NCBI GenBank assembly: GCA_051955535.1 | Contig: JBQCGP010000083.1 | Span: forward strand, 1 to 18,275 | Direction of reading: 5' to 3' | DNA length: 18,275 bases | DNA from: 13-2-20CM-68-14 sp051955535 | Lineage (GTDB): Bacteria > Actinomycetota > Thermoleophilia > Gaiellales > Gaiellaceae | In this document: positions 1 through 6,611 of the stretch, piece after piece | Layout: every line of letters starts with the position of its first letter | Position numbering within the stretch: the first letter of the stretch is position 1 | Made by a program: the position numbers and the translations under genes | Notes under the pieces: generated by a model | Databases searched by the model: none | What the model was told of the DNA's origin: nothing | What the model saw: only the letters and a program-made list of their open reading frames with translations

Positions 1-2
1 GC

Positions 3-698
3 CGCGCCGTCTCGTCGTCGCGGCGGCGGCTGCTCCTCGTCGACCACCGCGCGAACGACAATCACGACGGCGGGCAGCTCCAGTTCGGGCCCGACGGGCA
101 CCTCTACGCAGGAACGGGCGACGGAGGCTCGGAAGGCGACCCGCGGGACAACTCGCAGAACCTCTCGCTCAAGCTCGGCAAGCTGCTTCGCTTCAACGGC
201 GCCCGTTGGCAGATCTACGCGTACGGCCTGCGAAACCCGTGGCGCTTCTCCTTCGACCGGGCGAACGGCGACCTCTACATCGGCGACGTCGGCGGGAACG
301 CCTGGGAGGAGATCGATTACAGGCCGCGCTCGGCGACCGGCCTCGCTAACTACGGCTGGTCGGCCTACGAGGGCCTGGTTCCGTTCAAGCCGTCGCGCCT
401 GAACCACGCGGGAACGCTCGTGAAACCCGTCGAGGTCTACAGCCACAACGGTGGCAACTGCTCAGTGACGGGCGGCTATGTCTACCGCGGCACCGCCGTG
501 CGGGCGGCGCGGGGGCGCTACTTCTACGGCGATTACTGCACGGGCGAGATATGGAGCCTCCGGATCTCGGCGGGCCGCGCCGTCGACAACAGGCGGGAGT
601 CGAGCCGGATCGGCTCCCTGTCGTCGTTCGGCCAGGGGGCCAACGGCACGCTCTACGCCGTTTCCCTCGACGGCGGCCTCTACCGGCTCTCCGGCTAA
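3..698 (+). CDS. PQQ-dependent sugar dehydrogenase (GSDH family), 5' truncated
   Basis: The reading frame is open from the left edge to TAA at 696-698, giving about 231 residues; the N-terminal half lies outside the window. Hallmarks of the soluble glucose/sorbosone (aldose sugar) dehydrogenase beta-propeller are visible: NHDGGQLQFGPDGHLYAGTG near the start, then YGLRNPWRFSFD, GDLYIGDVGGNAWEEID, and near the C-terminus CSVTGGYVYRG with a second Cys in GDYCTGEIW. The family oxidises aldose sugars with PQQ outside the cytoplasm; substrate and localisation cannot be read here because the N-terminus is missing. It is followed after 23 bp by another propeller protein on the same strand, probably co-transcribed. 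Confidence 0.9.
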   Translation, partial: RAVSSSRRRLLLVDHRANDNHDGGQLQFGPDGHLYAGTGDGGSEGDPRDNSQNLSLKLGKLLRFNGARWQIYAYGLRNPWRFSFDRANGDLYIGDVGGNAWEEIDYRPRSATGLANYGWSAYEGLVPFKPSRLNHAGTLVKPVEVYSHNGGNCSVTGGYVYRGTAVRAARGRYFYGDYCTGEIWSLRISAGRAVDNRRESSRIGSLSSFGQGANGTLYAVSLDGGLYRLSG

Positions 699-721
699 CC
701 GGGGTCAGGCAGGATTCCGGG

Positions 722-2137
722 GTGTCCCGGGGGGTCTTCCTCGCGCTTGCGCTCACGTGCCTCGCCGCGGCCGGCTGCGGCGGCGCCGAACGGCCGGGCG
801 CGCCTGCTGCGAGGCTCGGCGGCGACTGGACGCGCTTCGGGTACGACGCGGCCCGTCACAACGCAGGGCCTACGCAGACGGGGATCACGGCGGCAAACGT
901 GCGCAGCCTGCGCGGGCAGCGCGTCGCCCTCGACGGCACCGTCGATGCCTCGCCGATCTATCTCCGCGGCGTGGCGGTGCGAGGCGCGCGGCACGACGCC
1001 TTCTTCGTGACGACGTCGTACGGGCGCACGATCGCGATCAACGCGGCCACCGGCGCGATTCTGTGGACGTTCACGCCGTCGGATTACTCGTCCCTCGCGG
1101 GCTCCTACAGGATCACGAACTCGACGCCCGTCGCCGACCCGAACCGCAAGTTCGTCTACGCGGCGTCGCCCGACGGGTTCGTCCACAAGCTCTCCGTGGC
1201 CGGCGGTGCCGAGGCACGCGGCTGGCCCGTTCGCGTGACCCTTCTGCCGCAGCGGGAGAAGCTCGGCACCTCGCTCAACTTCTCGCGCGGCCTCGTTCTG
1301 ATCGGAACGGGCGGCTACGTCGGCGACGCGCCTCCGTACCAGGGGCACGTCGTCGCAATCAGCGCGACGAGTGGCCGTATCGCCCACGTCTGGAACTCGC
1401 TCTGCTCGAACGTGCACCGGCTGCTGAACCCGAGGAGCTGTCCGGAGAGCGACTCGGCGATCTGGGCGCGGTCGGGAGTCGTCGTCGCCCCGGGATCGGC
1501 AAACCTGCTCGTCGCCACCGGCAACGGCCGCTTCGACGGTGCCAACAACTGGGGGGACAGTGCGCTGCTGCTGACGCCGAACGCCGGCCGCCTGATGCGG
1601 AATTGGACCCCGCGCGACCAGGCGAGCCTCAGCGCCGGCGACGTCGACCTTGGCAGCACGGCTCCTGCTTTGGTCGGCCAAGGGCTCGTGCTGCAGGGCG
1701 GCAAGGACGCCAAGCTTCGGCTGCTCAGCCTCAGCCGGCTGGGCGGACGCCTCGGCGCGACCGGCGGCGAACTGCAGACGTTGCGCGCGCCCGGCGGGGC
1801 GGACGTCTTCACGGCGCCGGCGGTCTGGCGAAACCGCGTCTTCGTCGCCACCGATTCGGGCCTGGCGTGCTACGTCCTCCGCGGCAAGCGGCTGCATCTT
1901 TCCTGGCAGAAGAGCTCCGGCGGCACGAGCCCGGTCGTAGCGGGCGGATTGCTCTACGTGTACAACGGCTCCCTGAACGTCTACGCGCCGGCGACCGGCA
2001 GGCAGCTCGCCTCGTTCGGTGTCGGCGGCCGCCACTGGAACAGTCCGATCGTCACCGACAGCCGTGTCGCGGTTCCCGACGGAAGTGCCAACGACCACAG
2101 CACGCACGGCGCCCTAGAGATCTTCCGCCTGCCCTAG
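722..2137 (+). CDS. Lipoprotein with PQQ-like beta-propeller repeats
   Basis: About 471 residues from GTG 722. That start is chosen because it places a short signal peptide at the N-terminus (VSRGVFLALALTCLAAAGC) with lipobox AAGC and lipidated Cys19. The open frame extends further upstream, but that part overlaps the preceding dehydrogenase and looks non-coding. The mature part is rich in blade-like segments (DGTVDASPIYLRG, GRTIAINAATGAILWTF, KFVYAASPDGFVHKL, GSLNVYAPATGRQLASF), typical of PQQ-enzyme/BamB-like propellers. A WNSLCSNVHRLLNPRSC segment carries two Cys that could form a disulfide. The role is unknown: it could be a membrane-tethered quinoprotein or a non-enzymatic propeller. Its stop overlaps the stop of the minus-strand gene at 2134. 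Confidence 0.8.
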   Translation: MSRGVFLALALTCLAAAGCGGAERPGAPAARLGGDWTRFGYDAARHNAGPTQTGITAANVRSLRGQRVALDGTVDASPIYLRGVAVRGARHDAFFVTTSYGRTIAINAATGAILWTFTPSDYSSLAGSYRITNSTPVADPNRKFVYAASPDGFVHKLSVAGGAEARGWPVRVTLLPQREKLGTSLNFSRGLVLIGTGGYVGDAPPYQGHVVAISATSGRIAHVWNSLCSNVHRLLNPRSCPESDSAIWARSGVVVAPGSANLLVATGNGRFDGANNWGDSALLLTPNAGRLMRNWTPRDQASLSAGDVDLGSTAPALVGQGLVLQGGKDAKLRLLSLSRLGGRLGATGGELQTLRAPGGADVFTAPAVWRNRVFVATDSGLACYVLRGKRLHLSWQKSSGGTSPVVAGGLLYVYNGSLNVYAPATGRQLASFGVGGRHWNSPIVTDSRVAVPDGSANDHSTHGALEIFRLP

Positions 2138-2358
2138 CCCGCGCGGCGGCGCCTGACCTGCGGGGCCTGCTGCCCCAGCGCCGCGTACGCGATCGCCTGC
2201 AGCGACTCGTTCAGGTTCCGGAGCTCGTGCGCCATCCGGGCGAAGCCCTCGGCGTGGTCGAGCCGCCGGTTGAGGACGTGGATCTCCTCGACCAGCCTGT
2301 CCAGCCGCTCGAGGACGGCGTCGAGCTGGCGGTCGTCCAGGGGCTTCCGCTCGGGCAT
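2134..2358 (-). CDS. Small coiled-coil hypothetical protein
   Basis: About 74 residues starting MPERKPLDDRQLDAVLERLD. The ATG at 2358 is preferred over an upstream in-frame ATG at 2400, whose extra residues are Arg-rich and look non-coding. Most of the chain is a charged heptad-like helix (LDAVLERLDRLVEEIHVLNRRLDHAEG, then a second helix with MAHELRNLNESLQAIAYAAL), ending in a basic RRRRAG tail. No catalytic motif is seen and I do not recognise the family; a coiled-coil regulatory or scaffolding protein is possible. It converges tail-to-tail with the propeller lipoprotein, the two stop codons overlapping by 4 bp. Its start lies about 75 bp upstream of the riboswitch on the opposite strand, so the two probably share a divergent promoter region. 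Confidence 0.6.
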   Translation of the reverse strand: MPERKPLDDRQLDAVLERLDRLVEEIHVLNRRLDHAEGFARMAHELRNLNESLQAIAYAALGQQAPQVRRRRAG

Positions 2359-2434
2359 GTAGTCGATTCTACGTCGCGTTGCCGCGCGGAAAGAGCGCAC
2401 GCCCGCTGACCCGGACCGGTAGTCTCGGCCGGAA

Positions 2435-2577
2435 AGGCGAGCGGCGAGGGAACCCGGTGCAAGTCCGGGACGGTCCCGCCGCTGTGAGGGGAGGCGCTCA
2501 GCCGCCGAGAGCCACTGGCGAGAGCCGGGAAGGCGGCGGCAGAGGGAGCCCCGAGTCAGAAGACCTGCCTCTCGCCT
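2435..2577 (+). promoter_or_regulatory. Cobalamin (B12) riboswitch
   Basis: A complete AdoCbl-type aptamer can be read. The closing P1 stem is perfect: AGGCGAG (2435-2441) pairs with CTCGCCT (2571-2577). Inside are GCGGC (2441-2445) with GCCGC (2478-2482), the GGGAACCCGGTGCAAGTCCG core (starting at 2448) with its CCCGG/CCGGG hairpin, GCTGTGA, the invariant B12-box GCCACTGG (2511-2518), CCGGGAAGGC, and the 3' conserved GAGTCAGAAGACCTGCC (2553-2569). It sits 31 bp upstream of the first gene of the DUF4430/ECF operon, so it should lower expression of all six genes when cobalamin is plentiful. No U-rich terminator lies between aptamer and start, which points to control of translation. Confidence 0.96.
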
Positions 2578-2589
2578 GGCAACCGAACC

Positions 2590-2604
2590 CCTCGCGGAAG
2601 GAGG
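2590..2604 (+). promoter_or_regulatory. Ribosome binding site with possible sequestering hairpin
   Basis: A strong Shine-Dalgarno AAGGAGG lies at 2598-2604, four bases before GTG 2609. CCTC at 2590-2593 can pair with GAGG at 2601-2604 across a 7-nt loop, so the ribosome binding site could be masked in one riboswitch state. The stem is only 4 bp, so this expression platform is an inference; the Shine-Dalgarno itself is clear. Confidence 0.4.
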
Positions 2605-2608
2605 ATTC

Positions 2609-3214
2609 GTGTACCGACGCTCTCTCTTCGCCGTCGTCCTGGCGGCGCTCGTCCTCGTCCCGTCTGCCTTCGCGGCGCGGGTGCACGTCCGCGTCGAAGG
2701 TAAGACGCAGACGATCTTCGGAACGACCGAGCCGACCCTGAACGTGACGGCGACCGCCCTCGACGCGCTCGAGGCGGCCAGCCTCGCGGGCGAGTTCTAC
2801 TACCACGTCGCGCAGACCGCATTCGGGCCGTACGTGGACCAGATCGGCCGCTATCCGGCGGCGGCCTCGAGCGGGTGGGTCTTCAAGGTGAACGGGATCG
2901 TCCCGCCGGTCGGAGCCGACCAGGTCAAGGTCAAGGACGGCGACACCGTGCTCTGGTACTGGGCGACGTTCTCGGGCCCCGCCGGGCCGCTGACGCTCGA
3001 GGTCGAGACGTCGATCGTCCGGGGCCGGCGCTGCTTCTTCGCGACGGGACGGAACGACGCCGGTCGTGCCTCGCGCGTTCGCGGAGTCGTCTTCACGCTG
3101 AACGGACGGCGCACGAGCTCGGCGAGCGGCGTCGTCTGCACGCGGCTAGGGCGCTACACGGTCAAGGTCTCGAAGACCGGCGCGATCCGCTCGCGCACGT
3201 ACAGCGGCAGGTGA
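2609..3214 (+). CDS. Secreted DUF4430 (transcobalamin beta-domain-like) protein
   Basis: 201 residues from GTG 2609, fixed by the AAGGAGG just upstream. Residues 1-23 are a signal peptide (MYRRSLFAVVLAALVLVPSAFAA) with no lipobox, so the product is probably secreted. Residues 25-121 match DUF4430: VHVRVEG, a TALDALEAAS helix, then the signature GWVFKVNGIVPPVGADQVKV followed by KDGDTVLWYW. This family is the C-terminal beta domain of intrinsic factor and transcobalamin. Residues 128-201 form a second beta-rich segment (GVVFTLNGRR, GRYTVKVSKTGAIRSRTYSG) resembling an Ig-like or carboxypeptidase-regulatory module, with Cys142 and Cys177 placed for a disulfide. It is the first gene behind the B12 riboswitch; the stop overlaps the next start as GTGA. 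Likely role: extracellular cobalamin capture (inferred). Confidence 0.88.
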   Translation: MYRRSLFAVVLAALVLVPSAFAARVHVRVEGKTQTIFGTTEPTLNVTATALDALEAASLAGEFYYHVAQTAFGPYVDQIGRYPAAASSGWVFKVNGIVPPVGADQVKVKDGDTVLWYWATFSGPAGPLTLEVETSIVRGRRCFFATGRNDAGRASRVRGVVFTLNGRRTSSASGVVCTRLGRYTVKVSKTGAIRSRTYSGR

Positions 3215-3894
3215 GAGGCCTTGCGGCCGCCGTGCTCGCCACCGCCTTTCTCGCCGGCTGCAGCTCGGCCCACACCAGCGGAAGCGCAACGCTGTGGATC
3301 ACCCGCGATCGCGGGCAGCACGTGCTGCTCACGAAGAAGGTGAAGGCGGGGCAGAGCGCGATGGAGGCGCTCGTGCAGGCGACGAAGGTGAAGACGAGCT
3401 ACGGCGGCCGCTTCGTCCAGTCGATCGGCGGCGTCTCGGGCGACCGTTCGGCCCGCCGCGACTGGTTCTACTTCATCAACGGCTACGAGGCCGATCGGGG
3501 AGCCGCGGATTACACCCTTCACCCGGGCGACGTCGAGTGGTGGGACTACCGCAACTGGAAGCACTCGATTCACGTCCCGGTCGCCGTCGGCGCCTTTCCG
3601 GAGCCGTTCCTGCACGGCTACGCGGGCAAGACCCGCGACGCCGCGGTCGTGTACGACTCGCCGGCGCTGACGTCGCTCGCAAAAAGGCTCGGCAGGCTGA
3701 TTCACGGCAAGACGCTGAATGCCGAGCAGCTCGCGGGCGCCAACGTCCTCTTCCTGACGAAGGCGGACGTGCCGCTATCGGCGACCACGCAGACGGCAGG
3801 TGCGCCGGTGCGGTTCGTGATCGGGCCGACCGCGGCGCGGCGGCTGCTCGCCGATCCGGCGCGTGTCCGCTTCCGCTACTCGGGGCTGCGGTGA
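3211..3894 (+). CDS. DUF4430 (transcobalamin beta-domain-like) lipoprotein
   Basis: 227 residues from GTG 3211, which forms a GTGA overlap with the previous stop. The N-terminus VRGLAAAVLATAFLAGC is a lipoprotein signal with lipobox LAGC (Cys17), so it should be anchored on the outer face of the membrane. Residues 26-116 are DUF4430: ATLWITRDRG, QSAMEALVQATKVKTSYGG, FVQSIGG, DWFYFINGYEADRGAADYTL, HPGD and WWDYRNW. Residues 120-227 form an extra C-terminal region I cannot assign. The family corresponds to the beta domain of vertebrate B12 carriers. Within a riboswitch-controlled ECF operon it is the natural candidate for the membrane-tethered half of a cobalamin-binding complex. The binding role is inferred; family and lipidation signals are visible. 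Confidence 0.9.
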   Translation: MRGLAAAVLATAFLAGCSSAHTSGSATLWITRDRGQHVLLTKKVKAGQSAMEALVQATKVKTSYGGRFVQSIGGVSGDRSARRDWFYFINGYEADRGAADYTLHPGDVEWWDYRNWKHSIHVPVAVGAFPEPFLHGYAGKTRDAAVVYDSPALTSLAKRLGRLIHGKTLNAEQLAGANVLFLTKADVPLSATTQTAGAPVRFVIGPTAARRLLADPARVRFRYSGLR

Positions 3895-4589
3895 AGCCGG
3901 TCCCGGCAGCGATTCTCCTCTTCGCCCTCGCCGCCGCGGCGCTGCTGGCCGCGCACACAGCCTCGGTTGCGGTGCTGGCTGCGGTGTTGCTCGCGGTCTG
4001 CCTGCGCGCGCCGGGACCGCGGCGCTGGCCCTATCTCGTTGGGGCGCTCGGCTCGGCGGCCGCGCTATTCGTGGTGACGCCGTTCGTGGAGCAGCTTCCC
4101 GGCGTCGTCTACTGGACCGGGCCGACGATCCCCGTCGTCGGGACGCTCGACGTCACTTCGACCGAGCTGTCCGGCGCCTTGTTCAACGCCTGCCGTCTCG
4201 CCGCGGTGTCGCTTGCGTTCGCTGCCTATGCGCTCTGGCTCGACCACGACCGGCTCGTACAGGCCGCCGGTTTCGCGCGTCGGTCCGTGCTCGCCGTCGC
4301 TCTGGCGACGCGGCTGGTTCCAGCGCTCGAACGCGACGCGACCGGGTTGGTCGAGGCTCTCCGGGGACGCGGGATCGAGCCCGAGGGCCTGCGCGGCCGG
4401 GCACGCCTCGTCTCGCCGCTCCTGGCGGGCTCGCTCGAGCGCAGCCTCAACCTCGCCGAGGCGATGGAGGCGCGCGGCTTTGGTCGAGCGGGGGGGACGC
4501 GGATGCCGCAGCCGCCGTGGGGTGCGCTCGACCGGCTCGCCGTCGCGGGGGCGGTGCTTGCGATCGTCGCGGGGGCGTTGTGGCTCTAG
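3891..4589 (+). CDS. ecfT: ECF transporter transmembrane (T) component
   Basis: 232 residues from GTG 3891, overlapping the previous stop as GTGA. Hydrophobic segments fall around residues 6-38, 46-63, 98-117, 132-145 and 215-232. The cytoplasmic region carries the two Ala-Arg-Gly-type coupling motifs of CbiQ/EcfT proteins: ALRGRG (156-161) and AMEARGFG (191-198), which dock onto the ATPases. EcfT couples ATP hydrolysis to toppling of the S component in energy-coupling factor vitamin importers. Ten bases at the 3' end overlap the ATPase gene. Being downstream of a B12 riboswitch and next to its own S gene suggests a dedicated (group I) cobalamin importer. Confidence 0.93.
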   Translation: MKPVPAAILLFALAAAALLAAHTASVAVLAAVLLAVCLRAPGPRRWPYLVGALGSAAALFVVTPFVEQLPGVVYWTGPTIPVVGTLDVTSTELSGALFNACRLAAVSLAFAAYALWLDHDRLVQAAGFARRSVLAVALATRLVPALERDATGLVEALRGRGIEPEGLRGRARLVSPLLAGSLERSLNLAEAMEARGFGRAGGTRMPQPPWGALDRLAVAGAVLAIVAGALWL

Positions 4590-5944
4590 CGACCGCGGAG
4601 CGCGTCTCGTTCACGTACCCGGGCGCGTCTGTACCGGCCCTTCGGGACGTGTCCGTGAGTCTGCCCCCCGGACAGGCCACGTTGGTACTCGGCCGGTCAG
4701 GGTCCGGGAAGTCGACGCTGCTCCGTGCCTTCGCCGGCCTGATTCCGCACTTCCACGGCGGTCGGTTCTCTGGTCGTGTCGAGGTGGCCGGCGTCGACAC
4801 GCGGAGCCGCGGTCCGGCCGGGCTGGCCGGGACGGTCGCGACGCTGTTCCAGGATCCGGAGGACCAGGTCGTGTTCACGCGCGTCCTCAACGAGGTCGCC
4901 TTCGGCCTCGAGAACGTCGGGACACCGCCTCGGGAGATCGAGGCTCGCGCGACGAGCGCGCTTGCGGCGGTCGGCGTCGAGCACCTTTCCGACCGGCTCG
5001 TGACCGAGCTCTCCGGCGGCGAGTTGCAGCGGGTCTGCCTCGCCGCCACGCTGGCGCTCGAGCCGCGTCTGCTGCTCCTCGACGAGCCGACGTCGCAGCT
5101 CGATCCGGCGGCCGCCGAGGCCCTGGTCGAGCTGGCGGTCCGGCTGGCGCGCGACCGCGGGACGGCCGTGCTGCTGTCCGAGCAGCGACCGGCGCTGCCG
5201 CTGGAGCTCTGCGACCGCGTGCTGTTCCTCGAAGACGGGTGCCTGGCGTTCGACGGGCCCGTCGCCGAGGGCCACGCCTGGCTCGAAGAGCATCACCCCG
5301 GCTTCGTTTCGAGCGGCGGTGAAGCACGTGTTCGCCCACATCACGGGGACGAAGTCGTGGCCCGGCTCGACGATGTCTCCTTCGCCTACGAAGACCACCT
5401 GCTCGTTCTCGACGGCGTTGGCCTCGAGCTTCGGCGCGGAGAGGTCGTCGCGCTCGTTGGGCCCAACGGCTCGGGCAAGACGACGCTCGCAAAACTCGCA
5501 GCCGGTCTGCTCGAACCGCTGAGCGGCGGCGTCGAGCGCGTCGGCCGTGCGACGTACCTTTCGCAGGACCCCGGGCGCTACGTCTTTCGGGAGCGTGTCG
5601 ACGAGGAGGTGGCGGTCGGCGTCGGCGGCGATCTCGCGGCGGCGGGGTGTGCGCTGGCGGCGGTCGGCCTAGGCGGGTGCGAGGACCGCCATCCGCGCGA
5701 CCTCTCGAGCGGCGAGCGAGAGCGACTCGGGCTCGCGGCCGTGCTTGCGCCGGAGCCGGACCTGCTCGTCCTCGACGAGCCGACCCGAGGGGTCGATCCG
5801 GAGCGGAAGCACGAGCTCGCGCGGCTGCTCGCGGCCGAGTCGAGCCGAGCGACTCTCGTCGTCACCCACGATGTCGCCTTCGCACACGCGGTGGCCGACC
5901 GCACGGTCTCGCTGGACCCGGAACGGGAGCTCGTCCGTGACTAG
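4580..5944 (+). CDS. Fused double ECF ATPase (A-A')
   Basis: 454 residues from GTG 4580, overlapping ecfT by 10 bp. Two complete ABC ATPase domains are joined in one chain. Domain 1: Walker A GRSGSGKST (38-46), Q-loop QDPEDQ (Gln91), signature LSGGE (144-148), Walker B LLLLDEP with Glu169. Domain 2: Walker A GPNGSGKTT (294-302), SQDP Q-loop (Gln329), signature LSSGE (375-379), Walker B LLVLDEP with Glu400, and switch histidine in VVTHD (His430). In domain 1 the switch position reads LLSEQRP, so the usual His appears replaced by Gln202. The chain powers the ECF importer formed with EcfT and the S component. Single-chain AA' proteins are known in actinobacterial ECF systems. Confidence 0.94.
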   Translation: MALATAERVSFTYPGASVPALRDVSVSLPPGQATLVLGRSGSGKSTLLRAFAGLIPHFHGGRFSGRVEVAGVDTRSRGPAGLAGTVATLFQDPEDQVVFTRVLNEVAFGLENVGTPPREIEARATSALAAVGVEHLSDRLVTELSGGELQRVCLAATLALEPRLLLLDEPTSQLDPAAAEALVELAVRLARDRGTAVLLSEQRPALPLELCDRVLFLEDGCLAFDGPVAEGHAWLEEHHPGFVSSGGEARVRPHHGDEVVARLDDVSFAYEDHLLVLDGVGLELRRGEVVALVGPNGSGKTTLAKLAAGLLEPLSGGVERVGRATYLSQDPGRYVFRERVDEEVAVGVGGDLAAAGCALAAVGLGGCEDRHPRDLSSGERERLGLAAVLAPEPDLLVLDEPTRGVDPERKHELARLLAAESSRATLVVTHDVAFAHAVADRTVSLDPERELVRD

Positions 5945-6611
5945 GGCGTTCATCGCCGGAGCCGCGATCGTCGCCTTCGCGTCGGCCGCTTGGGCGGCGA
6001 CGACGCCCCGCCAGGCGGCACTCGCGCTGCTGCTGCTCGCTGCGGCGCTGCTCGCGGCCGGTGCGGCGTGGCTCGACCCAGGCCTCGGCGCCGGCAAGAC
6101 GCTCGCCCTCGTCGCGACGCTCGCGGCCACCGCCGCCGCCGGACGCGTCCTCTTTGCCGCTGTTCCCGGCGTGCAGCCGGTCACGGTGATCACGGTGGCG
6201 GCGGGCGCCGCCCTCGGCGCGCGCGCGGGTTTCGGCGTCGGTGCGCTGGCCGCGCTCGCGTCGAACTTCTTCCTCGGGCAGGGGCCCTGGACGCCCTGGC
6301 AGATGCTGGCGTGGGGCGGCTGCGGCGTGATCGGCGCGCTCGCCGCCCCGCTGATCCGCCGCCGCGTGCCCTTTGCGCTGCTCTGCTTCGTCCTCGGCTT
6401 CGCTTTCAGCGGGCTGATGGACGTCTGGGAGTGGTACAGCTTCTACCCGCACACCTGGGCCGCGCTGACCGTCCAGCTCGGCCGCGGCTTCTGGTTCGAC
6501 GCCGCGCACGCGATCGGAAACGTGGTCATGGCGCTCGTGGTCGGCCCCGAGCTGCGGCGGCTGCTCGAGCGCTACGGGAAGCGCCTCAGAGCGGAGATCG
6601 TGTGGGCCTGA
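5937..6611 (+). CDS. ECF transporter S component, predicted cobalamin-specific
   Basis: 224 residues from GTG 5937, overlapping the ATPase gene by 8 bp. It is very hydrophobic with about six membrane segments (roughly residues 5-22, 27-45, 55-75, 80-110, 125-160 and 190-205) and the S-component-like stretch GARAGFGVGALAALASNFFL followed by GQGPWTPWQMLAWGG. An aromatic loop MDVWEWYSFYPHTW (161-174) may help close the binding site. S components bind the vitamin. The B12 riboswitch and DUF4430 neighbours make cobalamin the best guess, like the actinobacterial CbrT proteins reported in the ECF literature, but substrate cannot be read from motifs here. Its last 10 bp overlap the next gene. Confidence 0.82.
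   Translation: MTRAFIAGAAIVAFASAAWAATTPRQAALALLLLAAALLAAGAAWLDPGLGAGKTLALVATLAATAAAGRVLFAAVPGVQPVTVITVAAGAALGARAGFGVGALAALASNFFLGQGPWTPWQMLAWGGCGVIGALAAPLIRRRVPFALLCFVLGFAFSGLMDVWEWYSFYPHTWAALTVQLGRGFWFDAAHAIGNVVMALVVGPELRRLLERYGKRLRAEIVWA

Noticed and set aside
695..2107. 470-codon minus-strand frame opposite the propeller gene
   Set aside because: Arg-rich shadow; the plus strand has a lipoprotein signal and propeller repeats.
478..2409. Long plus-strand frame of 643 codons across the first two genes
   Set aside because: The translation is Arg/Ala/Pro rich without domain features and overlaps the sugar dehydrogenase and the propeller lipoprotein in another frame; this is a GC-rich artefact.
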